Below, piece by piece: positions 1-7,984 of a DNA stretch of 26,095 nt. The stretch is from IMG/VR virus record IMGVR_UViG_3300037826_000130, positions 1-26,095 of that record, one strand, 5' to 3'. The notes beneath the pieces were generated by a model that was not told where the DNA came from, made no database searches, and was given only the letters and a program-made list of their open reading frames with translations. The stretch is from a virus. Each line of letters begins with the position of its first letter. The first letter of the stretch is position 1. A program made the position numbers and the translations under genes.

Positions 1-3000
1 GTAATCGTTTGCCGCAGCCGTCCCCTCCTCGTACTGCTGCTTTAGATATTCCTCGGCCTCGGTGCGCTGCCGGGTGAGACGGTTCAGCTCCTCCTGGGAA
101 GCGTTCGATTCGACGAGCTGCTCGCGGTAGCCGTCAAAGCGATCGTTCAGATCCCGGAGCGCCCGCTCCTCCTCGGTGGTCTTTCCGGTCAGGTCCGCGA
201 CGTACTCCCCGGATGTCTCGAGGACGTCCTTCACGTTTTCCGCGAAGTGCTCCTTTATGGCCCGGCCGAGATCCTCCGCGCCGTCGATGGCCTCCTCGTA
301 CATCGAAAGAACCTCCGGGTCGATCCCCGGAATTTTGGAAAGCCGCTCATACTCGGCGGACAAAGACCCGAACTGCTCCTCGTACCGGAGCATGGCCCGG
401 TCCGCCTCGGTGACGCCCTCGTGCCAGGTGGAGATGCTCCCCGCCCAGGAGCCAAGCGGCCCCAGGGCGTCGTTCGCGGACTGGGCGGTTTTTGCCGCCG
501 CGTTTTCGATCTCCGCGAACATGGACTCCATCTCGGCAACCACGGTCCGGGCGACCTCGCGGTTTCTCTTTAAATCGGCCCCTTCCGTAAACTCGGCCAT
601 GACAGCGCCCATGTCGCCCTCGCCGATACCGGCAATGCCAGAGACGCGGCCGATAAAGTCGCCCATGTCGCCAGCGGCCACCTGCTGCATGAGGCCGAAA
701 AACTCGCCGATGCCGGTGCTTTCGAAAAGCTCGCCCATGACGTCGCCGGAATGCCCGGCGGAGCTTTTCAGCACAGCTTTTCCCCCGGCGTATTCTGAAA
801 CGCCCGAAGGGAGCATGAAATTTTCAAAAAGGGAGCGGTCCCGGATCACGGACTCCATGGCGAGCGGACCGGAGAGATCCCGCCGCAGGCTCTCCTCGCT
901 CCAGCGATCGCCGCCGGAAAGAAGCGCCCGGGTATGTTCCTTGGTTGCAAGGATATCCCGCTCCGTCGTCTCTCGTAATTTCCGGAGCTCTTTGCCGAGC
1001 ATTTCACCGTAGGAAGGCCCCCTGTCGCCCAGGGCGCTGGATAGAAGCGACGTCCCGATGGCAGCCGCGCCCATGGCCAGGTTCCCGGAAGAAAGCCCGG
1101 ATGTCACCCCGCCCATGAGCGCCTCCATGAACCCGCCGCCGCCTTCTCCCATATTCTTCTTGAAGGAGTCCGCGAAACCGGCCATGACCGAGTCCCCGAA
1201 AACCCCGGAGAAAACGTCCGCAAACTCGCCCACCAGGGACTCCACTCTGTCGACCTCGAGGCGAACAAGCCGTTCCAGAAACCCGGAGCCCACCTCCTGG
1301 ATATCTTCGAACGCGTTTTTCCAGCTCTCCGTAAACTCTCGCGCACCTTCCTCGGCCGCATCGTTTGCCTGGTTGTTGGCGGCCTCGATGGCCTCAACCG
1401 AATCAGCACCGGCTTGCTGGATTGCACGGAGATAAGTCTCCTGATCGATCAGGCCTGCTTTATAGAGCTTGTCGATATCGGAGAGCCTGTCTTCAAGGGT
1501 TTCAAGAGGAGTTTGCATTTCATCGATAAGCTGCGCGGCGTCCCTTAGCATTTGAGGAATTACAGCTGCATCAACGCCATCCGGCTTACCGAATAGAGGG
1601 GATTTTATAAGAACTTCGTTGGCTTCGCTGGTGCTTTTGGCAATGTCATCTATGGAGCTCGGCAGGTCGCCAAGCAGTCCATTTATGGTGAACAAGTTTT
1701 CGAAGGCATTATCAGCGTTCCTGCCATACAGCTTTACTGCATCAGCAGCCTCAAACATTGTGTCTGCGACTTTACCCGTAAGGCGCGCAATGGCCTCAAA
1801 GGTTCCTTCCGAAGCACGTTGGTTAAAGAAGGCTTCCAGTTGATCCTGATCATAGGAATTTAGCGCTTCCCCAAAGGCTTTATAGCGCTCAATTTCAGCA
1901 TCAGTTGGTGGTTCAAGGGTGCTGATGCCACCGCCTTCGCCTTTATTGTCATAGACCTTTTCATATTCCTGACGAAAATCCTCAAACACCCCCAGAAGAT
2001 TCTGAGTCTGGGTGACAAGCAAGGCCAAGCCACCGGCAAGGAGTCCAAGCTTTGGACCATAAACCGAACCGCCTATCATTCTAGCGACAAGACCGACCCC
2101 AGCAGACCCAACAACGCCGTCAGGGAGCGCTTCGAATGTCGTATTGATCTTCCCAAGGCCGGTGGCGACACTCTCGATGTGCCCGGGAAGCTCTTTGGCT
2201 CCCTCGGTTATTTTTTTGATCTTGTTCGGAAGATCCTGCTTGATTAGCTCGTCGTTCTCACCCACCCAGTCCCGGAAGTCTTCAGCAATGCTTAGGATGG
2301 CCGGGGAAAGGCCTCTTCCGATTTCGGCCGCGACCTGATCAACGGCGTTCCAGGTAAGCCTCATCTGGGAAGAAAATGATTTTGAGGCCTTCAGGGCCTC
2401 TTCGGTCAGGGCAGTAGCATCTCTTTGCTCGTCTGCAGCTATGCCGAGCGCCTGGCCGAGAAGCTGGCTGTTTTTCGCCATTGAGGGAAGAACTTTGAGG
2501 ACCTCCTCGCCCTTAAGGTTGAATCGGTCAAGGACTTCTTCTGCGCTCTCCCCACCTTCTACAACCCTGCCAATGCCTTCCACCCATGCACGAAATACGG
2601 CCGTTGCGTCCGTTTCAAAGGTCTGGCTGAGCTGTTCCCCGGTCATGCCGGTAAGCTCTTGCAGATAGAGCATTGCCTCGCCGCCTTCGCGGATTGCAGA
2701 ATCGATTTCGCGCATGGCGCGACCGACGACGGAACCCCCGAGTTCCGCCCGAACACCCATGGAGCGCATGGCCGCCCCGAGTGCCGCGGCATCAGCCGAA
2801 GATACAGCGAATACCGATGTTGCCTGACCGACTTCGGTTGCGAGGCTGGCAATTTCAGATTCAGTAGCTGCCATGTTATTGCCGAGGGCCACGATGACTG
2901 AACCAAGGGTATCAACTTCTGAGATGGCCTCCCCGGTGACATTGAGCAGCCGGGCAAGTTGAGTGGCTGCCTGGTCACCAGAAAGGTCCGAGGCTGTTCC

Positions 3001-3516
3001 GAGCATGGCTATGGTCTCAGTGAACACCCGAATATCATTGCGACCCTTCACACCGAGTTGGCCTGCAGCCTGTGCGATCTCGAGCAAATTTTCAGTAGCC
3101 ACAGGAATTCGAAGGGCCATTTCCTGAATGTCTTTGGAAATCTGCTTGATTTCTTCGTCCGTGGCATTCGTTGTCTTTTGAACCCCAATCAGTCCGGCAT
3201 CCAGAGTGGAAAACTCGTTGAGAGCCTTATATGCAGCCCCGCCGACACCAAGGCCCACAATCGCTGTTTTTAAAGAGAGGACGCTTCCAGCAAGGGTTTT
3301 GACCTGTCCTCCAAAACCCTTGATGTACCGCCCGCCTCGCATGAGATTGCTATTCATGGCCCGGACCTCGCGGTCCAGCCCCATAGCTTTGCCAAGGCCG
3401 TCTACCTTCCGCTCCGTGTGTTCAGCACTATTGCCTATGTCGCGGAAACCCTCCCGGGCTTTCTGTTTGGCCTGGTCTATCTGGGAGGCGTCGACTTTGA
3501 TTCTTATGCCTGGCAA
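1..3516 (-). CDS. Tail tape measure protein, C-terminus beyond window
   Basis: This minus-strand frame is open for 1,172 codons, from a TTG at 3516 to position 1, without a stop. The TTG follows AGAAGGAA by 8 nt and lies 5 nt past the stop of the preceding chaperone frame; there is no nearer ATG. The N-terminal quarter looks like the TP901/lambda-type tape measure core: after a short basic coiled segment comes a region with TTNATDEEIKQISKDIQEMA, AAGQLGVKGRNDI and ATEVGQATSVF, typical of that family. A glycine/alanine-rich hydrophobic stretch (SAGVGLVARMIGG) follows near residue 480, and the rest is helical and rich in Glu and Ala. Tape measure proteins set tail length and sit inside the tail tube, so this length implies a long tail. 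Position after the tail tube and chaperone genes is the usual one. Function is confident; the exact start is less so. Confidence 0.93.
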   Translation of the reverse strand, partial: MPGIRIKVDASQIDQAKQKAREGFRDIGNSAEHTERKVDGLGKAMGLDREVRAMNSNLMRGGRYIKGFGGQVKTLAGSVLSLKTAIVGLGVGGAAYKALNEFSTLDAGLIGVQKTTNATDEEIKQISKDIQEMALRIPVATENLLEIAQAAGQLGVKGRNDIRVFTETIAMLGTASDLSGDQAATQLARLLNVTGEAISEVDTLGSVIVALGNNMAATESEIASLATEVGQATSVFAVSSADAAALGAAMRSMGVRAELGGSVVGRAMREIDSAIREGGEAMLYLQELTGMTGEQLSQTFETDATAVFRAWVEGIGRVVEGGESAEEVLDRFNLKGEEVLKVLPSMAKNSQLLGQALGIAADEQRDATALTEEALKASKSFSSQMRLTWNAVDQVAAEIGRGLSPAILSIAEDFRDWVGENDELIKQDLPNKIKKITEGAKELPGHIESVATGLGKINTTFEALPDGVVGSAGVGLVARMIGGSVYGPKLGLLAGGLALLVTQTQNLLGVFEDFRQEYEKVYDNKGEGGGISTLEPPTDAEIERYKAFGEALNSYDQDQLEAFFNQRASEGTFEAIARLTGKVADTMFEAADAVKLYGRNADNAFENLFTINGLLGDLPSSIDDIAKSTSEANEVLIKSPLFGKPDGVDAAVIPQMLRDAAQLIDEMQTPLETLEDRLSDIDKLYKAGLIDQETYLRAIQQAGADSVEAIEAANNQANDAAEEGAREFTESWKNAFEDIQEVGSGFLERLVRLEVDRVESLVGEFADVFSGVFGDSVMAGFADSFKKNMGEGGGGFMEALMGGVTSGLSSGNLAMGAAAIGTSLLSSALGDRGPSYGEMLGKELRKLRETTERDILATKEHTRALLSGGDRWSEESLRRDLSGPLAMESVIRDRSLFENFMLPSGVSEYAGGKAVLKSSAGHSGDVMGELFESTGIGEFFGLMQQVAAGDMGDFIGRVSGIAGIGEGDMGAVMAEFTEGADLKRNREVARTVVAEMESMFAEIENAAAKTAQSANDALGPLGSWAGSISTWHEGVTEADRAMLRYEEQFGSLSAEYERLSKIPGIDPEVLSMYEEAIDGAEDLGRAIKEHFAENVKDVLETSGEYVADLTGKTTEEERALRDLNDRFDGYREQLVESNASQEELNRLTRQRTEAEEYLKQQYEEGTAAANDY

Positions 3517-3521
3517 CGGGC

Positions 3522-3830
3522 TTATTCCTTCTCTTTGAGACTCTCTCGAATCTTCGGCAAGGCAATACGGTCAATGTAAAGCACCTTCCGCCAGTCGGTT
3601 TCATTGCCCCCAAGCTCGCGGACCAGCTTAAGAGCTGAAACGGAGCTTATCGACATGATTCCCCCAAAGGAGGCGGGGCGTTCGTGCAGGTTGCAAATCT
3701 GCCAAACGTCCATGGCAAAGAGGTTCGTTGGCAAAAGCTCCGGGCGGCGGCATTCATCACAGGGAGGCTCCCCATCATATGCCTTTTGACATGCTTCGCA
3801 GTCCGCGGCGCCGGAGTATTGCCACTCAAT
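3522..3830 (-). CDS. T-like tail assembly chaperone frame with CxxC zinc ribbon
   Basis: This frame follows the G-like chaperone and ends in TAA just before the tape measure start, the place of lambda gpT. It lies in the -1 frame relative to the G-like gene. Read upstream of the first TTG (3734) it is still protein-like: it starts IEWQYSGAADCEACQKAYDG and contains two Cys pairs (codons at 3800/3791 and 3761/3752) spaced like a zinc ribbon, then a helical part ending IRESLKEKE. No ATG, GTG or TTG exists in this frame between 3830 and 3737, so the ribbon can only be made by a -1 frameshift out of the G-like gene, or from the ATT at 3830. A TTG start at 3734 would give 70 residues lacking the ribbon. 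Start and mode of expression are inference. Confidence 0.65.
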   Translation of the reverse strand: MEWQYSGAADCEACQKAYDGEPPCDECRRPELLPTNLFAMDVWQICNLHERPASFGGIMSISSVSALKLVRELGGNETDWRKVLYIDRIALPKIRESLKEKE

Positions 3831-4201
3831 TACTCCCCCAGGTTTTCGTAATCCACCCGGCTTTCTTTTTCTGCCTTCTCATCAAGCAGATTGAGGACGG
3901 TCACGGCGTCGTTGAAGTTGTTCTCGACGAACTCTTTTCGTCGCTCCGGAGTGCAGTCGACCTCGAGCAGATCGCCATTGTCGCCCTCCTCCACCACGCC
4001 GGACCAGGCCCGGAAGGTTTTGACGAAGCGCTCTTTCAGGACCTCGATGTTGTCGGTTTCCGGCCGCCCACCACCGCGATAGGTAGTGTGCTTCTCCGCA
4101 AGCTTCTTGCGGGCAGTCGTTCCGAAAGGAACTCCGGTAAAAGTTGCTCCCTGGTGCTCCACCGTGTACGCCTTGTCTTTCTTCGCCAGTTTGATCGCCA
4201 T
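3830..4201 (-). CDS. G-like tail assembly chaperone
   Basis: This 123-residue protein starts at the ATG at 4201, preceded by GGGGAAAGGAATTGAGAAG, and ends in TAA at 3830. It is highly charged, begins MAIKLAKKDKAYTVEHQG and has an acidic, helical C-terminal half ending DYENLGE. It lies between the tail tube gene and the tape measure gene, the conserved place of the first tail assembly chaperone (lambda gpG), which binds the tape measure protein and recruits tube subunits. The next frame overlaps its stop codon, the usual G/GT arrangement. The assignment rests on position and character more than on a distinctive motif. Confidence 0.7.
   Translation of the reverse strand: MAIKLAKKDKAYTVEHQGATFTGVPFGTTARKKLAEKHTTYRGGGRPETDNIEVLKERFVKTFRAWSGVVEEGDNGDLLEVDCTPERRKEFVENNFNDAVTVLNLLDEKAEKESRVDYENLGE
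3833..3841 (-). promoter_or_regulatory. Candidate -1 ribosomal frameshift site at end of the G-like gene
   Basis: Just before the TAA of the G-like gene the minus strand reads CTG GGG GAG TAA. The run of five G (3835-3839) lets the glycyl-tRNA on GGG re-pair perfectly after a one-base backward slip, which would move the ribosome into the open T-like frame. It is not a perfect lambda-type XXXYYYZ heptamer, since the GAG codon re-pairs poorly. The site is proposed because the downstream zinc-ribbon coding sequence has no ordinary start codon. Confidence 0.4.
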
Positions 4202-4213
4202 CTTCTCAATTCC

Positions 4214-4239
4214 TTTCCCCGTTTTGAGTTTTCCCCGTT
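4214..4239 (-). repeat. Short direct repeat upstream of the chaperone start
   Basis: On the minus strand AACGGGGAAAA and AACGGGGAAA occur twice, 15 bp apart, directly before the G-like gene. The second copy probably contributes to the ribosome binding region. No function is known; it may be incidental. Confidence 0.4.
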
Positions 4240-4244
4240 ATTGC

Positions 4245-4300
4245 TCACCGTGGAAGGGGGACGGGGTGGCCCCGGTTCGCTCAAGAGCTATCCACGGTGA
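4245..4300 (-). other. Nested inverted repeat between tail tube and chaperone genes
   Basis: A perfect 10-bp inverted repeat (TCACCGTGGA, 4245-4254, with its complement at 4291-4300) encloses a second perfect stem (CGGGG/CCCCG, 4262-4274, loop of 3). As RNA this would form a stable branched hairpin in the 104-nt gap between the tail tube stop and the chaperone start. No U-run follows on either strand, so it does not look like an intrinsic terminator. An RNA-processing or stability element lowering chaperone mRNA relative to the abundant tube protein is a reasonable guess. Confidence 0.6.
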
Positions 4301-4305
4301 TTGGA

Positions 4306-5463
4306 TCAGACAAAAGTAGCGGTGGCTGAGTCCTCCCCTAATGATCCGATAGCTTTGCCGCTCAGATTGATTGTAATTGCCGGCGCATTGGCCGAGCTCT
4401 CAGGCACGTTCAAGGCAAAATACGGAAGGGCCAGGTCCAACTTCGAGCCATCCGTATCGCCGAAGTGGACGGTAACGGCAACCGTCGAATCGTTATAGGC
4501 ATTGTAGATGTAGGGCACATCGGCCTTACGGAAGACGCAGCCGAAAGTCGCCTCAATACCGCGCTTGTCAGGGAGGAAAGCTTCCGGGTGATCCCCGAAT
4601 TCATCCAGGTACGAGACAGGGGTGTTCATTGTGAGGTTGATTGTCTCGACTGCTTTGTCTGTTTCGCTTCCAAAATCTAAGGTCATGTCTTTCGCAGCAA
4701 CAGGAGAGCCCACGACGGTGCCGGCCGGCATAAAAGGCTCGATCACGTCATCGACCTCCCACCCTCCGGATTCGACAACACCGGTGCCGATGGTGATGAC
4801 ATTGGTGGAGACATTGCGGTCGGTCACTTCATATCCGCTCCCGCTATTGTCATCCCCCTTCGTGGAGTTCTTGATCCGGGAGCCGATGTCAAACCGCTTT
4901 GCGTCTGCAACCGTGATCTCGGTATCGCTGGCCGCGGCCGCTGACGCAACCGTGGATTCCCCGCAGATCCCTTTCCACATAAAGGACCCCTGCCAGGACA
5001 GAGCAACGCCGCCATCTTTTCCCGGGTTGATCCCGAGTTGCGTGACCGTGCACCCCTTGGCGAACTCAACGGCATGATCCCTCTTGATCCAGATCGAAAA
5101 TGCAGGCTTCGTCTTGGAGAGGGAATAGACCACTGAGGTTGATGCATTGACCGCCTCTGCCCCGAACAGGCTTTTCCAGAGGACCGCAGCCTGGGGAACC
5201 ACCCCGAGGGAGCCGGAGGGCCTGAGGAGGGTCGTCAGGGAAAGATTTCCCGCCGGCCGCTTGCCGGTAAGACGATCGGTCACATCCAGGGTGTCTTTGA
5301 TTTCCGGGTTGTCGGTGATATTTGCACCCTGGGTAAGAGTTACAAAGTCGGTTGCCAGAATCTCGACCGCGCTACCGTCAGTCGCGGGGAAAACAAGCGT
5401 GCCGGCTGCAGTCTCAGCAACCACAAATACTTTTTGAGCTCTCATTAAAGCTTCGTTGGCCAT
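4306..5463 (-). CDS. Major tail (tube) protein
   Basis: This 385-residue protein starts at the ATG at 5463, preceded by AAAGGAGAATAG. It is beta-rich, with many Thr, Val, Gly and Asp, and has the features of a siphovirus tube subunit: an N-terminal segment that reads from a data-like opening (AQKVFVVAETAAGTLVFPATD) through PEIKDTLDVTDRLTGKR, then long alternating beta stretches. It sits between the tail terminator-like gene and the chaperone pair, the standard position of the tube protein. At 385 residues it is long for the family; the middle (SSG-rich, NSTKGDDNSGSGYEVTD) may be an inserted beta domain exposed on the tube surface. Tube subunits stack as hexamers around the tape measure. The call relies on gene order and beta character. 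Confidence 0.8.
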   Translation of the reverse strand: MANEALMRAQKVFVVAETAAGTLVFPATDGSAVEILATDFVTLTQGANITDNPEIKDTLDVTDRLTGKRPAGNLSLTTLLRPSGSLGVVPQAAVLWKSLFGAEAVNASTSVVYSLSKTKPAFSIWIKRDHAVEFAKGCTVTQLGINPGKDGGVALSWQGSFMWKGICGESTVASAAAASDTEITVADAKRFDIGSRIKNSTKGDDNSGSGYEVTDRNVSTNVITIGTGVVESGGWEVDDVIEPFMPAGTVVGSPVAAKDMTLDFGSETDKAVETINLTMNTPVSYLDEFGDHPEAFLPDKRGIEATFGCVFRKADVPYIYNAYNDSTVAVTVHFGDTDGSKLDLALPYFALNVPESSANAPAITINLSGKAIGSLGEDSATATFV

Positions 5464-5475
5464 CTCTATTCTCCT

Positions 5476-5889
5476 TTACTCGTTGACCCAGGCCCACCAG
5501 GGGGCCGTCACCGTATGCTGATAAAGCGTTCCCGCCGCATTCAGGCCATTATCATTGGTATAGGCGGACTTGAACCTGACCTCTCCCACGTCTTTCAGGT
5601 GAAAAAGAGCCTCCACATCGCCGGCCAGAGCCGCCCCGCTCCGGCTTCCAATGTTTGGCCCTGTAAAAACCTGAATTTTGACCACGCCCCTGCGTATCCC
5701 TACCCCCGAAGACCCAACCTCCCTATTGTTTGTCTCATCCGGCAAAACGGTGCACCGCACCCACGGCAAGGGTTTACCGTCATTGTCTTTCGGTGAATTG
5801 AAAGGAACATTTGGCCATGCAATAGGCGTACTGCTCCAATTGGCCGAAAAGTGTGTCTCAATGTCCTGGAGAACCTCGGTGAGCGTCAT
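5476..5889 (-). CDS. Tail terminator-like protein
   Basis: This 137-residue protein starts at the ATG at 5889 and overlaps the end of the preceding connector gene by 4 nt. Its N-terminus (MTLTEVLQDIETHF) is a helix, followed by IAWPNVPFNSP and a short beta domain with VRCTVLPDE and GVVKIQVFTG. This pattern, a leading helix then a mention of an input coordinate-like proline loop and a small alpha/beta fold, matches lambda gpU/DUF4128-type tail terminators, which cap the growing tube and join it to the head. Its place directly before the tube gene supports this. It ends in ATVTAPWWAWVNE-like aromatic residues. Family assignment is from memory of the pattern. Confidence 0.65.
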   Translation of the reverse strand: MTLTEVLQDIETHFSANWSSTPIAWPNVPFNSPKDNDGKPLPWVRCTVLPDETNNREVGSSGVGIRRGVVKIQVFTGPNIGSRSGAALAGDVEALFHLKDVGEVRFKSAYTNDNGLNAAGTLYQHTVTAPWWAWVNE

Positions 5890-6317
5890 TCTATGGTCTC
5901 CATGCCATCGAGCTGATTGTTGAGGTGGTCGGCGAAAGCGTTCAGGGCGTTAGCCACCATGCCCGTCCCTGCTTGCTTGCTGTGCCCATCTTCAAGGGCT
6001 TCTATGTATTCGAGATTGTTTACCAACCAGTATTCACCGGTCTCGGCCCGGCCTGGATCAGTTGCGGGAGGAGGGTTGTTTCCCTGGTACTCTGGATGCT
6101 TTTTTTCTTCTGCCACCTCTTCGCCTGGCTGATCAGTCGTTAAAAGCCATGAGGCACGGGCTCTTCCGGTATCATGGGGAGTGTCTTTTATGACTTTCGA
6201 GGCAAAATCGATCACGGTTTTCCTGACTGTCGTCTCCGTCTCGATGCCTACCCTTTCGGCATACCGATCGAGTGCCCTCGCAAAGCCTTCAGCGCTGTCA
6301 TACATTTCGTCGAGCAT
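5886..6317 (-). CDS. HK97 gp10-like head-tail component
   Basis: This 143-residue protein starts at the ATG at 6317 and ends at 5886 with a 4-nt overlap into the next gene. The sequence has the HK97-gp10 family signature: a long N-terminal helix (AEGFARALDRYAERVG), then TVIDFASKVIKDTPHDTGRA, where the TP.DTGRAR motif is characteristic, then NLEYIEALEDGHSKQAGTGMV, matching the family's Y...LE.G.S.QA.. motif. The family is placed at the head-tail joint or as a minor tail component. An acidic, proline-rich insertion (EEKKHPEYQGNNPPP) separates the two motifs. Confidence 0.85.
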   Translation of the reverse strand: MLDEMYDSAEGFARALDRYAERVGIETETTVRKTVIDFASKVIKDTPHDTGRARASWLLTTDQPGEEVAEEKKHPEYQGNNPPPATDPGRAETGEYWLVNNLEYIEALEDGHSKQAGTGMVANALNAFADHLNNQLDGMETIE

Positions 6318-6682
6318 TACGCCCTCAGCCTGATCACATAAGTTGCGCCCGCCGGATCCGGAGAGAACTCCTTGATCTGGTAGACGGCGCCGGCAATGGT
6401 CACCCGGTCGATCACTGAAAGGTCAAAGCCGATGTCATCTGCCTGGACCACGAACCGGATATCACCCGCTTGGGCTATCCCGGCCTCCATTTCCCGGAGG
6501 GTGTAGCTCCGCCGAAAACCTTCGATGCCGGCATAGTTGACGGCCGTCTCAGTCGGGTTGCCGGTCTCGGGGTCATAATTCGTGCCGGTTACCTGGGTGA
6601 ATGTGGCCGAGACTTTCAAATCACCTCCCGCCTCGAACCCGGCGGCAGTGGCGGCCTTTATCGCTTCGGTAAGGCTCATCAT
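6317..6682 (-). CDS. Head-closure/stopper-like protein
   Basis: This 121-residue protein starts at 6682 (ATGATG) and overlaps both neighbours by 1 to 4 nt, showing tight translational coupling. It begins with a helix (LTEAIKAATAAGFEAGG) and continues as a small beta barrel: KVSATFTQVTGTNYDPETG, GDIRFVVQADDIGF, DRVTIAGAVYQIKEFSPDPAG. This resembles the SPP1 gp16/lambda FII-type head-completion fold, in which an SH3-like barrel closes the portal channel. Gene order (adaptor, stopper, gp10-like, terminator, tube) agrees. No diagnostic motif was recognised, so the call is by position and fold impression. Confidence 0.6.
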   Translation of the reverse strand: MMSLTEAIKAATAAGFEAGGDLKVSATFTQVTGTNYDPETGNPTETAVNYAGIEGFRRSYTLREMEAGIAQAGDIRFVVQADDIGFDLSVIDRVTIAGAVYQIKEFSPDPAGATYVIRLRA

Positions 6683-7236
6683 CCCCTCATCAGCTGGACA
6701 GTTGCGCCGCCCTTCCGGGCGCCCAGGTGAGAGATCATTTTCCAGACATGCACCGGCAGTTCCTTCACTCGATCGTGCTTGTCGATGTCAAGGTCAACCG
6801 CGCCGGCCACGGAAATGGATTTAAAGCCTGCGGTGCTCGGAAGGGCTTGGGTATCCTTGGAGATGAGAACGAGGGCAAGCTCGCACTGGGCGTCTTTCAG
6901 TTCCTGGGGGATCTCGTCATCGTCGATCGAGTAGACCGAGTCAGCCAGGTCGATGTCCCATGACGCGTAATAATTGCCGTACCCATCATAATAGATACCG
7001 GCCCTGGGCCACTGCATGACGTTGTCGTCATCGGTCTTCCACCCAATCCAGTTCACGTACCGATCGAGGACTCGGGCTGCCTGAACGAGCGCACGGTTCT
7101 TTTCGTCGTCAGTTGCGCTACCCCAAGCGGAAACGGCCACGCGAGCATCAGCATAGGTGTCAGCATTCGCCAGACTGATGTACGTGTTTGCACCAGTTAT
7201 GCCCGCCCCGGTTTCAACGGTGAGGGAGACCGCCAT
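6679..7236 (-). CDS. Head-tail adaptor-like protein (DnaT-like family)
   Basis: This 185-residue protein starts at the ATG at 7236. It opens MAVSLTVETGAGITGANTYI, then SLANADTYADAR and a helical domain with DDEKNRALVQAARVLDRY and WIGWKTDDDNVMQWPRAG. The pattern 'ANTY.s...A..Y......W......K..AL..A...lD....W.G......Q...WPR.g' is shared by phage proteins that databases often label putative DnaT-like; their genomic position (after capsid, before connectors) points to a head-tail adaptor of the HK97 gp6 type. The DnaT label should not be read as a replication role. It overlaps the next gene by 4 nt. Confidence 0.75.
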   Translation of the reverse strand: MAVSLTVETGAGITGANTYISLANADTYADARVAVSAWGSATDDEKNRALVQAARVLDRYVNWIGWKTDDDNVMQWPRAGIYYDGYGNYYASWDIDLADSVYSIDDDEIPQELKDAQCELALVLISKDTQALPSTAGFKSISVAGAVDLDIDKHDRVKELPVHVWKMISHLGARKGGATVQLMRG

Positions 7237-7239
7237 CGG

Positions 7240-7452
7240 CTACTTCTCCGCCGATTCTGATTTCTTAGGGCCGCGCTTCGGCTTTTCCTCGGGCGGTTCA
7301 TAGGACCAATCACCAGCTGCAATACGCTCCTTGGCGTCAATCGCATGGCAGCGAGACCCTTCGCCGGTTTTCAGGTTGTAGACCGTGACCCTTCCATCTT
7401 TCAGCGGCGCCTTCTTGATCGGTTCGCCTTGTGCCGTAATCACCTGTGGCAT
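7240..7452 (-). CDS. Small basic hypothetical protein
   Basis: I chose the ATG at 7452, which has AAGGGGATGGGAAT just upstream, rather than an earlier in-frame codon; the product is 70 residues (MPQVITAQGEPIKKAPLKDG). It contains GRVTVYNLKTGEG, a short beta segment, HAIDAKERIAAGDWSYEPP, and a lysine-rich tail ending KKSESAEK. Similar small proteins occur between capsid and connector genes in many siphoviruses; their function is not known to me. It lies 3 nt upstream of the adaptor gene. Confidence 0.75.
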   Translation of the reverse strand: MPQVITAQGEPIKKAPLKDGRVTVYNLKTGEGSRCHAIDAKERIAAGDWSYEPPEEKPKRGPKKSESAEK

Positions 7453-7510
7453 ATTCCCATCCCCTTGTTGGAGCCGGGAGGGAACCCGCAGGTTCGCTCC
7501 CGGCAATCGG

Positions 7511-7969
7511 TTATGACATCGTTACGCCCTGCTCCTTAAGCACGACCCACTTTGTGGACATGCTCATCAGGACGAGGGTTTCCCCGGCGGCGTCAAATGA
7601 GGCGGAAGCGCCTGCCGTTCCCCCGACAACATTCGTAAGCGCCAGGGTGACGGCGTTGCTTCCGGTGGTGCCGGTCATTTCGATGACAAGGACCTGACCA
7701 CCCCGGGACGGCGCTGCCAAGGTGACAGCATAGGTGCCGCTATCAGGACCGGCGATCTTGGCGTGATTGGTGTTCAGGCTGATGGCGCCGGCCTCGATAA
7801 TGGTCTGCACCGCACCGGCCAAGGTTGCGCCGATAATCGTTCCGCCAGTGACAGCAACAGCAGACGCCTCCTGCTTGGACATATTCCCGAGTGTAAGATC
7901 GCTATATTGCTTGACGCCAGTTGCCGGCTCGGTCCACCTCTGGACCTTTCCAGTGTCAGTTGCGCTCAT
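7511..7969 (-). CDS. Beta-rich virion protein, head fibre/decoration-like
   Basis: This 152-residue protein starts at the ATG at 7969 (MSATDTGKVQRWTEPATG). After a short head (YSDLTLGNMSKQEASAVAVTGG) it is a run of hydrophobic beta strands: TIIGATLAGAVQTIIEAGAI, TYAVTLAAPSRGGQVLVIEM, SNAVTLALTNVVGGTAG and GETLVLMSMSTKWVVLKEQG. Repeated beta strands of this type occur in phage head fibres and surface decoration proteins, and the gene lies in the capsid block downstream of the cement-like gene. It has almost no charged clusters and no Cys. The role is inferred from context. Confidence 0.6.
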   Translation of the reverse strand: MSATDTGKVQRWTEPATGVKQYSDLTLGNMSKQEASAVAVTGGTIIGATLAGAVQTIIEAGAISLNTNHAKIAGPDSGTYAVTLAAPSRGGQVLVIEMTGTTGSNAVTLALTNVVGGTAGASASFDAAGETLVLMSMSTKWVVLKEQGVTMS

Positions 7970-7984
7970 GGTTGCAGCCCTCCC

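Noticed and set aside
176-1012. Plus-strand open frame of 278 codons at the left end
   Set aside because: It lies opposite the tape measure gene, is a low-complexity Ser/Pro/Arg sequence and shows no ribosome site or domain.
6679-7236. DnaT-like primosome protein
   Set aside because: The resemblance exists but the gene is in the head-tail connector block, so a structural adaptor role is much more likely.
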